DNA of 64,000 bases from Lachnospiraceae bacterium NE2001. GTDB lineage: Bacteria; Bacillota; Clostridia; Lachnospirales; Lachnospiraceae. The number at the start of each line of letters is the position of its first letter. The stretch's first letter is position 1. The stretch lies in the NCBI GenBank assembly GCA_900110635.1, contig FOEK01000006.1, positions 141,145 through 205,144 on the forward strand. Reading direction: 5' to 3'. The notes beneath the pieces were generated by a model. The model saw only the letters and a list, made by a program, of their open reading frames with translations. It was not told the origin of the DNA and ran no database searches. Shown here one piece after another: positions 1 to 9,522 of this stretch. The position numbers were made by a program, and so were the translations under genes.

Positions 1-99
1 ACGTTCTTCATCACTACCATAAAAAATAGTGTTAAATATCTCTTTACATCTTGCCTTAGCGGCCTCGTCTGATATACCGAATCTTGATAAATAATTCAT
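1..99 (-). CDS. GH8 family exo-oligoxylanase (N-terminal fragment)
   Basis: Only the first 33 codons are in the window; the gene runs off the left edge. The translation starts MNYLSRFGISDEAAK and continues into IFNTIFYGSDEER. That FYGSD.ER stretch is the opening of the GH8 reducing-end xylose-releasing exo-oligoxylanase group (Rex8A-like). These are (alpha/alpha)6-barrel enzymes that remove xylose from the reducing end of xylo-oligosaccharides. An in-frame TAG lies four codons upstream of the ATG, so the start is well fixed, although the ribosome site is weak. It lies 39 bp after the last permease gene and is probably the last gene of the transporter operon. There is no signal peptide, so it should be cytoplasmic. 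The family call rests on a short fragment. Confidence 0.6.
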   Translation of the reverse strand, partial: MNYLSRFGISDEAAKARCKEIFNTIFYGSDEER

Positions 100-138
100 A
101 CAAACTATCTATTCTTTCTTAAATATTACTAAATGAAA

Positions 139-1131
139 TTACTCCTTAACACCACCGATTGTAAGACCTGCTACGAAGTACTTCTGCAGGAAAGGATACA
201 GACAAACGATAGGTGCCATAGTAACGATTGTTGCAGCCGAACGAACTGATATAGGCTGCAGGTTAGCTCCCTCACCTGAGTTAGGATCAGACTTACTTGA
301 CTGACTTGATACAGATGAAAGCAGCTTCATAAGCTCATACTGAAGTGTTGTATACTGAGATGAAAGTCTGTTATACAGCATAGTATCGAACCAAGAGTTC
401 CACTGTCCTACAGCTATGAAAAGTGCGATTGTAGCATACATAGGCTTGCAGAGTGGAGAAATGATCTTAAGGAAAATTGTTGAATAGCTAGCGCCATCCA
501 TCTGAGCAGCCTCTTCAAGAGAATCAGGAATTCCCTCCATGAAGGTTCTCATAACCAGCATATTGAATGCTGAAATAAGTCCTGGGATAACATATACCCA
601 GAATGTACTTGTAAGATGAAGTGTCTTATAAAGGAGCAGTACAGGGATCATACCACCATTTACGTACATGGTTACAACCCAGAAAGCTGTAAGCTGCTTC
701 TTAAGAAGGAATCTCTTTCTAGATACGATAAATGCAAGTATAGCATTTACTGCAAGTCCGAGAAGAGTTCCAAGAACTGTTCTTGCAACAGAGATGAAAA
801 GACCTGTTGTAAGGTTTTTCATCGCAAATACGGATCTGTAGTTATTAAGCGAGAACTTTCTCGGTATGATATGAATACCACCTCTTACTGCATCAATACC
901 ATCATTAAATGATAATGCAAGTGTATTGAGGATAGGATATATCGTAATAACTACGAAAAGTATCATAAAGATAATATTACAAACTGAAAAGATATGGTCA
1001 CCAGCTGATCTCTTGTACTTCGTTGGCTTTGGAACTGGAAGATATTCATTTCTTCCGCCCTCTGGAACCGGAGTACGTTTTTTACCTGATGAAGCCTGTT
1101 CTAATTCAGTTTCATTTTTGAATTCGTTCAT
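139..1131 (-). CDS. sugar ABC transporter permease (LplC/YtcP type)
   Basis: Inner-membrane permease subunit, MalG-like BPD_transp_1 family, about 330 residues with six predicted membrane segments. The first is VCNIIFMILFVVITIYPIL near residue 50. The EAA loop that contacts the ATPase is visible as EEAAQMDGASYSTIFLKII, and the C-terminus GGVKE is typical of the LplC/YtcP group. The start is the ATG of MNEFKNETELEQ. An AAGGAGG site lies just upstream and overlaps the stop codon of the preceding permease gene; the longer open frame would put this site inside the gene. The two permeases and the lipoprotein form one importer. No ATPase is encoded nearby, so a shared MsmK/UgpC-type ATPase elsewhere is likely, as is usual for this family. 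Confidence 0.92.
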   Translation of the reverse strand: MNEFKNETELEQASSGKKRTPVPEGGRNEYLPVPKPTKYKRSAGDHIFSVCNIIFMILFVVITIYPILNTLALSFNDGIDAVRGGIHIIPRKFSLNNYRSVFAMKNLTTGLFISVARTVLGTLLGLAVNAILAFIVSRKRFLLKKQLTAFWVVTMYVNGGMIPVLLLYKTLHLTSTFWVYVIPGLISAFNMLVMRTFMEGIPDSLEEAAQMDGASYSTIFLKIISPLCKPMYATIALFIAVGQWNSWFDTMLYNRLSSQYTTLQYELMKLLSSVSSQSSKSDPNSGEGANLQPISVRSAATIVTMAPIVCLYPFLQKYFVAGLTIGGVKE

Positions 1132-1144
1132 CTTTAAAACCTCC

Positions 1145-2086
1145 TTAGAATAGTTTGTCTTCACCGGTTCTACGAGCAACATAGTTTGAAATCAGGATAA
1201 GTGCAATGGAAACAGCACTTCTGAATATACCGGCGGCAGTACCAAGGGAGTAGTCGTTCTGACTAATACCCCATGTCAGTGTGTAGATATCTATTGTTTC
1301 TGAAACACGCTTTACAAGACCATTTCCGAGGATATACTGTACCTCGAAACCTGCGTTGAGGATCCAACCAATGTTCATCAGAAGAAGAATCATGATTGTA
1401 GGTCTAAGTGAAGGCAGTGTGATATGTCGAATCTGACCCCATCTTCCGGCTCCATCTATTTTAGCTGCCTCATAGAGGTTAGGATCTATAGATGTAATAG
1501 CTGCAAGATAGATGATTGCATTCCAACCTGTTTCCTTCCAGACATTTGCAAATGCAACAATGCCCCAGAAGTACTTTGGCTCTGCAAAGAAGTTGATTGG
1601 GCTCTGGCCAAGATGACCAAGAAGCTCATTTACGATACCTGATGCTGAAAGTGCATCATGAAGGATACCTGTAACGATAATCCATGAAAGGAAGTGTGGA
1701 AGATATGAAATAGTCTGTACGACTCTCTTTCCACCACGAGACTTTAACTCATTTAAGAGAATGGCAAAAAGGATTGCCATAACGAAGGTTGATACCAGGT
1801 TTAAGATACCCATTGCCAGAGTATTTCTGATATCAAGCAAGAAATTAGCATCCGAGAACAGGAACTTGAACTTGTCGAGTCCGATCCACTTTGAATGGAA
1901 AAGCCCTGTCTTTGGCTTGTAATTCTGGAAAGCCATTACCCAGCCTGCCAGCGGAATATAATTAAATATAATACCATAAGCGAAGAAAACTATTGACCAT
2001 ACAAGAAGTGGCCACTGTCTCTTAACTTCTTTTTTCGAAAATCTGATCTTAGGCGGCTTAATAAGCTTGTTTTTATTAGCACTCAT
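1145..2086 (-). CDS. sugar ABC transporter permease (LplB type)
   Basis: Second membrane subunit of the sugar importer, about 313 residues, MalF-like. It has six hydrophobic segments, the first being WPLLVWSIVFFAYGIIFNYI, and an EAA loop reading YEAAKIDGAGRWGQIRHITL. The start chosen is the ATG of MSANKNKL, with GGGAGAG 8 bases upstream; the upstream TTG codon overlaps that site. It ends 13 bp before the next permease gene, so the two are translationally close. A hairpin separates it from the binding-protein gene and may lower its expression relative to that gene. Substrate is inferred from neighbours (GH8, GH43), not from this sequence. Confidence 0.92.
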   Translation of the reverse strand: MSANKNKLIKPPKIRFSKKEVKRQWPLLVWSIVFFAYGIIFNYIPLAGWVMAFQNYKPKTGLFHSKWIGLDKFKFLFSDANFLLDIRNTLAMGILNLVSTFVMAILFAILLNELKSRGGKRVVQTISYLPHFLSWIIVTGILHDALSASGIVNELLGHLGQSPINFFAEPKYFWGIVAFANVWKETGWNAIIYLAAITSIDPNLYEAAKIDGAGRWGQIRHITLPSLRPTIMILLLMNIGWILNAGFEVQYILGNGLVKRVSETIDIYTLTWGISQNDYSLGTAAGIFRSAVSIALILISNYVARRTGEDKLF

Positions 2087-2115
2087 AACTATCTCTCCCA
2101 ACTTTTAAAAGGATA

Positions 2116-2137
2116 GCAGCCATATTTCTATGGCTGC
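2116..2137 (-). terminator. intercistronic hairpin between binding-protein and permease genes
   Basis: A perfect 9-bp stem (GCAGCCATA / TATGGCTGC, loop of 4) lies between the lipoprotein stop and the LplB start. On the minus strand it is followed by ATCCTTTTAAAA, only a weak U tract. In such operons a hairpin here commonly stabilises the abundant binding-protein mRNA or causes partial termination before the permeases. That role is inferred. Confidence 0.6.
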
Positions 2138-2173
2138 ATAACCCTTTAAAGACTTAGATTAATCTTTTTAATC

Positions 2174-3898
2174 TTATTTACCAGCTCTTCTCTCGAGCTC
2201 TTCCTGCATCTCATCGAGGAAGTCCTGAGGATTACATGCACTGTATGCATCCATATAATCGCTCCATGTTGACTCGAAGTCTGAAGCCATAACTACCTTT
2301 GGAAGCCACTCGTGCTTTGTCTCACCCATCTTAACCCAAGCAACACCACCTGGTGTATCTGTTGTCATATTGTTTGAATATGAATACATTGGGAACCAAG
2401 GACCATTTGACTCAACTACAGAACCAATAAGCTCTGGATATGTTGTAGCGCCATAAGCGTTAAATACGTCGATAACTGGCTGTGGAAGTGTATCGAAGAA
2501 CTCAGATGTCTGCTCTTCTGGCTTGTTAGCGTTCTTGCCATCTGTTGATGTACCATGATACTGAGGCATGTAGCTGTATGCACACTCGTGTGATGCCTGA
2601 TACTCAGGATCTGACCACTGTGTTCTCTGCTCTTCTGTTCTGTAGAAAAGACCATTCTCATCTACTTCATAGTCCTCACCTTCAACTCCCCAGAATCTGA
2701 GATCTCTGATCTCCTGTGAGCAAAGATCATCAAGGAACTGAAATGCAGCTTCGATATCATCGCAGTCCTTAGTAATAGCAACACCTGATGACATGTTAAG
2801 TGTATCATCATATGTATGCCATCTGTTCTCCATACCCTTCTCTGCTGTAAGTCCAAGAGGGATATAGCTGCAGCCTTCTTCATCAAGACCAGACTGCTTG
2901 AATACGTCAGAAATAGTATAGTTGAAATCCCAGTTCTGATCGCACATACCAAGTACTCTACCTGTTGAAAGCTTTGAAATGTACTCATCATATGTCTGAG
3001 TACCAAACTCTACATCAACGATACCCTTGTTGTACTCTTCGTTGAGCTTCTTGAAGTACATCTTAGCTGTATCTGTTGTGTTGTAGTCAACAATCTTAAG
3101 GTTCTCTTTATCAACGATTACAGAACCATCATTTGGATATCCATCAAGGAACTCAGGTGCGTTCTCAAGACAGAAGTATCTCCAGTCCTCACAAAGGATT
3201 GTGTAAGGAATGATCTCTGTTCCATCTTCCATTGTAGGATGCTCAGCATAGTATCTCTCAAGAAGATCGAAGTACTCATCAAGAGTCTCAATCTTTGGAT
3301 AGTTATCCCACTCAAGAACCTTAGCCTGAATCCAGAAAGCCTCATCATTGTGAGTTGTTGCCTTAGACTCACCAAGAGTATTTCCGAAAACGTTCATCCA
3401 ATAGATGTGTCCATCATCCATACGGAACTTATCCCACTCTTCATCTGTGTAGAATGCCTTGAGGTTTGGATAATCATCAAGATAATCATCCCAAGCTACA
3501 AGTACATCATTGTCATAGAGCTGCATCATAGCATCTCCACCATTGATGAAGTCTGGATAGTCACCACCAGCGATGATTGTACCGATTGCCTCAGCGTCTG
3601 TCTGACCTGTCAGCCAAGTTTCCTTAACCTTAACGCCAGTCTTGTCAGCGATGATCTGCTGAATCTCATTGTCATCGTTGATTTCTGTTCCAGGCATGGC
3701 AATGAACATATCAAATTCCTTAACCTCACCTGAACCAGATGATGCCTCTTCTGTAGCCGCTTCAGTTGCACCATTTGAATCATCTGTTGCTGTAGTAGTA
3801 TCCTCATTTGAAGAAGAACCACCACAACCTGCGAGCATAGTAAGCATCATTGTGCCTGCAAGCGCGTATGCCCCCAGCTTCTTAGCCTTAATTCTCAT
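2174..3898 (-). CDS. extracellular solute-binding lipoprotein (LplA/YtcQ-like)
   Basis: Substrate-binding component of the sugar ABC importer, 574 residues, a cluster-D-type periplasmic-binding fold anchored outside the membrane. The signal peptide ends in the lipobox LAGC (Cys near residue 25). A Ser/Thr/Glu-rich linker follows (residues 28-60), then the binding domain rich in aromatic residues, as expected for an oligosaccharide binder. The ATG has a strong AAGGAGGT site seven bases upstream. It is the first gene of the transporter operon, with a TATAAT box upstream and the yesN terminator isolating it from the regulators. The ligand is probably a xylo-oligosaccharide, judged only from the GH8 and GH43 neighbours. 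Confidence 0.93.
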   Translation of the reverse strand: MRIKAKKLGAYALAGTMMLTMLAGCGGSSSNEDTTTATDDSNGATEAATEEASSGSGEVKEFDMFIAMPGTEINDDNEIQQIIADKTGVKVKETWLTGQTDAEAIGTIIAGGDYPDFINGGDAMMQLYDNDVLVAWDDYLDDYPNLKAFYTDEEWDKFRMDDGHIYWMNVFGNTLGESKATTHNDEAFWIQAKVLEWDNYPKIETLDEYFDLLERYYAEHPTMEDGTEIIPYTILCEDWRYFCLENAPEFLDGYPNDGSVIVDKENLKIVDYNTTDTAKMYFKKLNEEYNKGIVDVEFGTQTYDEYISKLSTGRVLGMCDQNWDFNYTISDVFKQSGLDEEGCSYIPLGLTAEKGMENRWHTYDDTLNMSSGVAITKDCDDIEAAFQFLDDLCSQEIRDLRFWGVEGEDYEVDENGLFYRTEEQRTQWSDPEYQASHECAYSYMPQYHGTSTDGKNANKPEEQTSEFFDTLPQPVIDVFNAYGATTYPELIGSVVESNGPWFPMYSYSNNMTTDTPGGVAWVKMGETKHEWLPKVVMASDFESTWSDYMDAYSACNPQDFLDEMQEELERRAGK

Positions 3899-3959
3899 AC
3901 TTTACCTCCTTAAAATTGTTTTTTGTATGATAGCCTTCACTCGGCAATTAAGTAACCTT

Positions 3960-3965
3960 ATTATA
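3960..3965 (-). promoter_or_regulatory. -10 box of the sugar transporter operon
   Basis: TATAAT on the minus strand, about 60 bp before the binding-protein start and after the yesN terminator. The region 17 bp further upstream has no good -35 match, which fits a promoter that needs an activator such as YesN. The site is read from sequence; the activator link is inference. Confidence 0.5.
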
Positions 3966-4000
3966 TCCCTATAAAAAATCTATTTCCCCCCACAAACTCC

Positions 4001-4036
4001 AAAAAAAAGCCCTACAAATTCTTAAAATTTGTAGGG
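4001..4036 (-). terminator. intrinsic terminator of yesN-like gene
   Basis: An 11-bp perfect stem (CCCTACAAATT / AATTTGTAGGG, loop of 5). On the minus strand it is followed by GC and eight T. It closes the yesM-yesN transcript before the binding-protein promoter. Confidence 0.9.
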
Positions 4037-4082
4037 TATATGCTTTATGTAAACTAATTTGGCATATTTTTAATATAAATCA

Positions 4083-5672
4083 CTACATTTTACTCTTTTT
4101 TTGACGTCTGTACTGAGATGGAGTCATCCCTTTTATCTCGATAAACCTTCTGATGAAGTAGTCGCTGTTCTTGTAGCCTACAGCTGCCGAGATATCAACT
4201 ATCCTGTCGTCGGTATTGATCAGCATCTTTGCAGCTTCATTTATCCTGTAATCTGTAAGATAATCCTTAAATGATACTCCATACTTCTTTGTAAAGAGGG
4301 AACCAAGATAGCTGCAGTTAATGAAATATTTCTCGCTGAGCTTCTTAAGGCTCAGGTTCTCGCTATAATTCTCCCTGATTTCTTTTTCAACATCCTTCAG
4401 GATTCCACCGGATACATTTTTCCGAAGCTGATTCAGATACTGGGCATACTCGCAGGCGAACTTATACATATGTATAGAGCTGCCTCTCTTTATTCCTTCA
4501 TCGAAGGAGCTCTCACTGATCCTGTGAAGGATTTCCTCCTGATCCAGTTCGTCATCCAGTTCTGTGGCAACGTGGATCAGTTGGAACAGAAGATAGTTCA
4601 TGTTAAGACTAACAGAATCGCCTAGTCCCGCCTTGGATATATCATCATAGAAAGCATTTACACATTTATGTATCTCAGCCTCATCACTCTGTTCTATAGC
4701 CTTTACCAGATTATCAAGACTCTTCTTGAAAAGTGTTGCCTTTCCAGGATTAATGCTCATTTCCCTCTCATAGGTAACAACTGGACGGGCCTCGTGGAAC
4801 ACCTCCTGAGACTTCAGGATACAGGCGGAGCTATAGGACTTGGATACCTGAGTTATGTCAGAAACCTTCTTTCCTGAAATGATCCTCACCTTACGCTTAA
4901 GGGAAAGCTCCAGCCTGTTCTGAAGAGACGTCAGGAACTCCACATCATCCTCGCCGCGGTCGTCTGCCATATAATCACAGTAAATAAAGCCTGTATCGTT
5001 GGTGCTGTGGTTCAGCGATACATCGTATATCAAATGATTACTATCCTCACCTATTATAAGCTTGGCAGCCTCATTCATTTCTCTCCTGTACTGCATCACA
5101 CTGCCCTCGTGTGTATCCAGTTCATCTGTATCAGGAAGCTCGATTATCACATACCTGACCCCATTGGAGAGTCGCATGTTTTTCTTAAGATAATCAAGAT
5201 TTGCGTCATCATATCGGCCAACTATAAGAGCAACCATATGCTGCTCAAGATACGCAGTCTCAGCCTCCTCATGATGGGCCTTCAATTCAGTATTTTCTTT
5301 ATTAAGAGCATTTATCTTGCGAAGGATCTTCAGAAGCTCGTCCTTCTTGATAGGCTTGAGAAGATAATCCAGGCATCCAAGGCGCATAGCATCTCTGGCA
5401 TACTGGAAATCATTGAAGCCACTAAGCACCACGAAATAGGCATCAGAAATCTGCTGTTCCTTAACCGCCTGCAGAAGCTCGATTCCAGTCATCACTGGCA
5501 TCCTTATGTCAGCGATAACAAGATTCACCTCATTATCACGCAGAAAATCCAGCGCCTCCTGCCCATTTTCTGCCACATTTACTATCTCAAAGCCTTCGCT
5601 TTTCCAATCGATGAGCACCTTAAGTCCTTCTACTATATAGGGCTCGTCGTCGACAAACATAACCTTTAACAT
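4083..5672 (-). CDS. YesN-type response regulator with AraC output
   Basis: Two-component response regulator of 529 residues. The receiver domain (about 1-120) has the acidic pair DD at 8-9, phospho-acceptor Asp55 in VIADIRMP and the KPI lysine near 107. A long central region follows, then an AraC/XylS DNA-binding domain (about 425-525) with two helix-turn-helices, including FINCSYLGSLFTKKYG and VGYKNSDYFIRRF. This YesN architecture activates carbohydrate operons with the partner kinase YesM. The kinase gene lies 62 bp upstream on the same strand and the transporter operon directly downstream, so regulation of that operon is likely. The ribosome site is weak (AAAGGG). Confidence 0.92.
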   Translation of the reverse strand: MLKVMFVDDEPYIVEGLKVLIDWKSEGFEIVNVAENGQEALDFLRDNEVNLVIADIRMPVMTGIELLQAVKEQQISDAYFVVLSGFNDFQYARDAMRLGCLDYLLKPIKKDELLKILRKINALNKENTELKAHHEEAETAYLEQHMVALIVGRYDDANLDYLKKNMRLSNGVRYVIIELPDTDELDTHEGSVMQYRREMNEAAKLIIGEDSNHLIYDVSLNHSTNDTGFIYCDYMADDRGEDDVEFLTSLQNRLELSLKRKVRIISGKKVSDITQVSKSYSSACILKSQEVFHEARPVVTYEREMSINPGKATLFKKSLDNLVKAIEQSDEAEIHKCVNAFYDDISKAGLGDSVSLNMNYLLFQLIHVATELDDELDQEEILHRISESSFDEGIKRGSSIHMYKFACEYAQYLNQLRKNVSGGILKDVEKEIRENYSENLSLKKLSEKYFINCSYLGSLFTKKYGVSFKDYLTDYRINEAAKMLINTDDRIVDISAAVGYKNSDYFIRRFIEIKGMTPSQYRRQKKSKM

Positions 5673-5734
5673 ATTTATTTCCCTTTATAAAATACAATAA
5701 GTCAATAATTATCATATATATCAATGAAAATGTA

Positions 5735-7483
5735 TTAAAGCGGAATGGTGATCAGAACTGTTGTACCAACTCCCTGCTCTGTCTCCAGATCAAATCTTGC
5801 CTTGTTGTCTGTCATCATCTTAAGTCTGAGGCAGGCATTTGTCATACCAACTCCCCTGCCGGTCTTGATCAGCTCAAGGCTCGCGTTATTCATCTTAAAG
5901 AGAAGATTCTCTCTCATCTCCTCATCCATTCCAATACCTGTATCCTCTATCTCGAAGACCATTTCCGTATCCGTCTTATAGATTCTGACAAATATCCAGC
6001 CTGGTTCTGTCTTGCTTTCAATACCATGCACGCAGGCATTTTCCACAAATGTTACTATGGACAGCTTCGGCAGCATAGCCTTGTAGCAGTCCGGGGATAC
6101 ATCCAGATTATAGTTGAGTCTCTCACCAAATCTGTACTTCTGCAGTTCCAGGTAGGCCTGTATGAACTTCAGTTCTTCTTCAACAGAAACTGAGTCCGAG
6201 TGCCAGTCAACATTTACTCTCTGCATTACAGCCAGATGCTCAACCATTTCAGAGGTTTCTTTCTCGTTCTTCAGAAGGCTGTGCATTCTGATACTTTCCA
6301 GCGCATTAAAGAGAAAATGTGGATTGATCTGGCTATGGAGTGCGAGCAGCTCTGCATTCTGTCTAGCGATATCCATCTCCTGCTGCTTCAGCTTGTCGAC
6401 ATAGGCAGTCTGGATCAGCTGGTTCATCCTGTCTGACATTTTATTATAATTCTTCATCAGAGATGCGATCTCATCATCGCCCTCAATATGACTGATCTTG
6501 GTGAGCTGTTCATCATCGGTCTTTTCAAATATCTTACTTAGAACGCCTATCCTCTGTGCAACGGAGTAGTCCAGCTGTCTTATCATATAGATAGGAAGCA
6601 GGATACTGAGTGCCAGAAGACAGAATACTATAATAGTAGATTTGAGGTCCAGCACCCAGATTCCCATACCTCTGTTTCTCAGATATATGGTATAGGTCTC
6701 GCCATACAGATATATGTCATACTTGTAGTCATACTTTAGATTTTTGTCTATAAACTTATAGGACTCCTTATAGTGGGTGCCGCCAACATTAGTCATAAGC
6801 AGCTTATCACCAAGACAGATATATGCGTCAGATTCGATACCCTCATTAAGAATGGAATCCTGAAATGTTCTATAATTGATGGTCATTCGTACTATCTTCT
6901 CGACACGGCTTCTTCTTGCCATATCCATTTTTCTCATAAGAACCACATCTCTTTTTGAAGACGCATCCGAATATTCCTTGTTAAACTCGAAGTTTAGAAC
7001 AACTCCGTCACTTTCACTTACCTTTTTGTACCAGGCTTCATTCTTCACTGGTTCCAGCTTATAGAACATACCACCGTTCAGGATGGTGTCATTATCAGCG
7101 TATATCTGGAGAGTTTCATTTCCAATCCCCAGAAGACTATCGTAGATGGACTCCTTCTTGAAGCCCATATATGCCGAGTAATAATCCAATGGCGTATAGT
7201 ATTCCCTGTTAAGCAGATCTTCTATCTCATCGTTCTTATATACATTCTGGATGATCTTCGCCGGATAATCCAAACCATCGATAAAGCTGTATTTTATGGC
7301 CTCAGCATCACTTCGAAGCTCCTGCTCCTTTGTAATCTTGTTCACCCGATACAAATTGTAGAACACAACCCCGTTGGTAATAATGAGTGGAATCAGAACA
7401 CAGAAAACAAAAAGCAGCATCAGCTTCTTCTTCAGACTGATGCTAATCAGATATTTCTTTAGCCTTGTACGCAGAATAAACAT
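5735..7483 (-). CDS. YesM-type sensor histidine kinase
   Basis: Membrane sensor kinase of the LytS/YesM family, 582 residues. It has a membrane segment near residues 20-42, an extracytoplasmic sensing region to about 280, a second membrane segment (IIVFCLLALSILLPIYM) and a HAMP-like linker. The His_kinase domain follows with the box LALHSQINPHFLFNALESI, whose His is the phospho-acceptor, and an ATPase domain with EDTGIGM and GRGVGMTN. It phosphorylates the YesN regulator encoded next. The start ATG has GGTGGAG at proper distance. Likely senses a sugar or a liganded binding protein outside the cell. Confidence 0.92.
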   Translation of the reverse strand: MFILRTRLKKYLISISLKKKLMLLFVFCVLIPLIITNGVVFYNLYRVNKITKEQELRSDAEAIKYSFIDGLDYPAKIIQNVYKNDEIEDLLNREYYTPLDYYSAYMGFKKESIYDSLLGIGNETLQIYADNDTILNGGMFYKLEPVKNEAWYKKVSESDGVVLNFEFNKEYSDASSKRDVVLMRKMDMARRSRVEKIVRMTINYRTFQDSILNEGIESDAYICLGDKLLMTNVGGTHYKESYKFIDKNLKYDYKYDIYLYGETYTIYLRNRGMGIWVLDLKSTIIVFCLLALSILLPIYMIRQLDYSVAQRIGVLSKIFEKTDDEQLTKISHIEGDDEIASLMKNYNKMSDRMNQLIQTAYVDKLKQQEMDIARQNAELLALHSQINPHFLFNALESIRMHSLLKNEKETSEMVEHLAVMQRVNVDWHSDSVSVEEELKFIQAYLELQKYRFGERLNYNLDVSPDCYKAMLPKLSIVTFVENACVHGIESKTEPGWIFVRIYKTDTEMVFEIEDTGIGMDEEMRENLLFKMNNASLELIKTGRGVGMTNACLRLKMMTDNKARFDLETEQGVGTTVLITIPL

Positions 7484-7569
7484 CTCTCCACCTCGTATAA
7501 TTATATTATATCCTATATGTCAAACAGACTTTGTTGATAAATATTTTCATGGAATTATTTGAGGGTTGT

Positions 7570-7578
7570 TGTTATAAT
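7570..7578 (+). promoter_or_regulatory. extended -10 promoter for the sugar-binding GGDEF gene
   Basis: TGT-TATAAT on the plus strand, 42 bp before the start of the LacI-GGDEF gene. The -35 region is poor, but the TG extension can compensate. The 7484-7620 interval is a divergent control region. It also contains AT-rich minus-strand candidates for yesM (TATAAT at 7505-7510, TTGACA at 7518-7523), which do not form one well-spaced pair. Confidence 0.5.
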
Positions 7579-7620
7579 AACATTTGGATGGTTTTTTGTT
7601 AAAGCTACGGGTTACTAAGT

Positions 7621-9522
7621 ATGAAGAAAAAAATCGCTATATTTTCAACAGGATGGTGCAGTGAGATTCTATCCCAGTTCCTTACCGGTATGCAGAATGC
7701 ACTGGCAGATACAAGAGCGGATCTCTTTCTTTTCTTATGCTATCCAATATATATTGATTCACATGCAATGAAGCACGGGGAGATGAATATATTCACTCTC
7801 CCTGATTTAAGTGAGTTCGATGGCACTGTTATCTTCGGCAGTGGTCTCAATTTCCCTGGTATAATTAATAATATAATCGATCGAAGCCACTCGGCGGGAA
7901 TACCTGTCATAATGCAGGGCGGCCGTCACGAGGGGGCATATTATATTGGTTCAGATAATTACCTGGCTACTATGGAGATGTGTGCGCATCTTGAAGAAGA
8001 GCATAACGCTAAGAAAATCATCTTCTTTGCTGGCACTGTTGATTCCCACGATTCAGAGGTAAGACTTCGCGCCGTTAAGGAATACCTGTCAAAACAGGGC
8101 AGGCAGAGCGATCTGCTGGAGGTTCATTATACCAATTGGGAAAATGCAGCTGTCACAAGATACATCAACGACTTTGTTGCCAAAGGACTGGAGCTCCCCG
8201 ATGCATTTATCTGTGCTAATGATGGTCTTGCTATGGAGTGCTGCATATCACTCAACAATCACGGATATAAGGTTCCTGATGATGTACTTGTTACCGGATA
8301 TGACTTTATAGATGACAGTCAGATATTCGATCCAGCTATTGCCTCTGTGGATCAGTGTTTTACTGAAATGGGCGAAGCAGCTGCCAGACTTTGGTCTGAA
8401 GCAGATAATGGTACTGATAAGAACGAGCAGGTTATTATCCCTTGTAAGTTCATACCTGGCGAAAGCTGCAACTGTTACTCATATCGTGACAGTGATAAGA
8501 TAAGAAGACGTGTAGGCAGGGAGAACTTCTCAAAGCGCTCCATGACCACTTACTTTAACAGAAAGCTTAATCAGATAGACAGCACCGTACTCTCCTGTCT
8601 TACATTTCAGGAGTTTTTACAGAGTCTCAGAAATCTGCTTATAGAGAATCATGATTACGAAGGAGATTCATTTCACCTGCTCCTTGAACCTAACTTTGGT
8701 CTATCAATATATGATCAGAATATCAAGCTCAAGCGTACTGGATACAGCAAATATCTGGATGTGCTCTATTCAACTGAGGATGGAATAACCTACGAGGATG
8801 AACAGTTTGCTTCCAAGGATCTGGTTCCGGGATATAACAGCGAAGGAAAGAATCATCTCTATGTTTTCCTTCCTCTTCACGAGGCAGATGAGGCTTACGG
8901 ATATCTGATATTCCGTGACTGTATGGAGAAGGTGGAGAATCATTTCCTTCAGACCTACCAGAGCCGTATGGGACTTGTATTTGATAAGTTCCGCCACGCC
9001 CTCAGTCTTGATCTCATCAATAAGCGACTTATCGAGGTTATGAGAAGGGATCCTCTGACAAATGTTAACAATCGTATTGCCTACGATGACAAGGAGAAAT
9101 ACTTCCAGTCTGAGATCAATATGGGAACCAATCCAGACTTTGCCATTGCAATGTTTGATGTAAATAATCTAAAGCTGATCAATGACTCAAAGGGACACGA
9201 CGCTGGTGATTCTTATCTCATCAGAGCCTGCCGACTTATATGCGACGTGTTCAAGCATAGTCCGGTCTACCGTATAGGCGGCGACGAGTTTGTTGCATTC
9301 CTTACAGGTGATGATTACGAAAATCGTGATATCCTTATGGGGGAGATAAAGGACAGAATGAATCCATATTCCACGGAGCTTCCACTTCCTCCAAACTATG
9401 TATCAATCGCCTGCGGTATGGCTTCATTTGACTCTTCAACTGACAGCTCAATTCAGGATGTTTATAAGAGAGCTGATGAAGATATGTATCAGAATAAAGC
9501 AAAAATGAAGGGGCATTCGTAA
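7621..9522 (+). CDS. LacI-type sugar-binding domain fused to diguanylate cyclase
   Basis: Cytoplasmic protein of 633 residues with no signal peptide, no membrane segment and no N-terminal DNA-binding domain. Residues 1-280 are a LacI/PurR-type ligand-binding fold. Telltale blocks are the IGSDNY loop, an AKKIIFFAG strand, AFICANDG, VLVTGYDF and IASVDQ. A linker region of unknown fold follows. The C-terminal GGDEF domain (about 465-630) has RDPLTNVNNR and an intact GGDEF at 553-557, so it should make cyclic di-GMP. The inhibitory RxxD site expected five residues before GGDEF reads FKHS, so I-site feedback is probably absent. It is divergent from yesMN and faces the GH43 gene, which suggests that an intracellular sugar sets cyclic di-GMP level. 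Confidence 0.85.
   Translation: MKKKIAIFSTGWCSEILSQFLTGMQNALADTRADLFLFLCYPIYIDSHAMKHGEMNIFTLPDLSEFDGTVIFGSGLNFPGIINNIIDRSHSAGIPVIMQGGRHEGAYYIGSDNYLATMEMCAHLEEEHNAKKIIFFAGTVDSHDSEVRLRAVKEYLSKQGRQSDLLEVHYTNWENAAVTRYINDFVAKGLELPDAFICANDGLAMECCISLNNHGYKVPDDVLVTGYDFIDDSQIFDPAIASVDQCFTEMGEAAARLWSEADNGTDKNEQVIIPCKFIPGESCNCYSYRDSDKIRRRVGRENFSKRSMTTYFNRKLNQIDSTVLSCLTFQEFLQSLRNLLIENHDYEGDSFHLLLEPNFGLSIYDQNIKLKRTGYSKYLDVLYSTEDGITYEDEQFASKDLVPGYNSEGKNHLYVFLPLHEADEAYGYLIFRDCMEKVENHFLQTYQSRMGLVFDKFRHALSLDLINKRLIEVMRRDPLTNVNNRIAYDDKEKYFQSEINMGTNPDFAIAMFDVNNLKLINDSKGHDAGDSYLIRACRLICDVFKHSPVYRIGGDEFVAFLTGDDYENRDILMGEIKDRMNPYSTELPLPPNYVSIACGMASFDSSTDSSIQDVYKRADEDMYQNKAKMKGHS

Noticed and set aside
3239..3733. 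164-codon plus-strand frame inside the binding-protein gene
   Set aside because: It is antisense to a clear lipoprotein gene with strong start and family features; the frame is a by-product.
7505..7523. TTGACA and TATAAT before yesM as one promoter
   Set aside because: The two boxes are only 7 bp apart; the correctly spaced TTATAC would leave almost no leader before the start.
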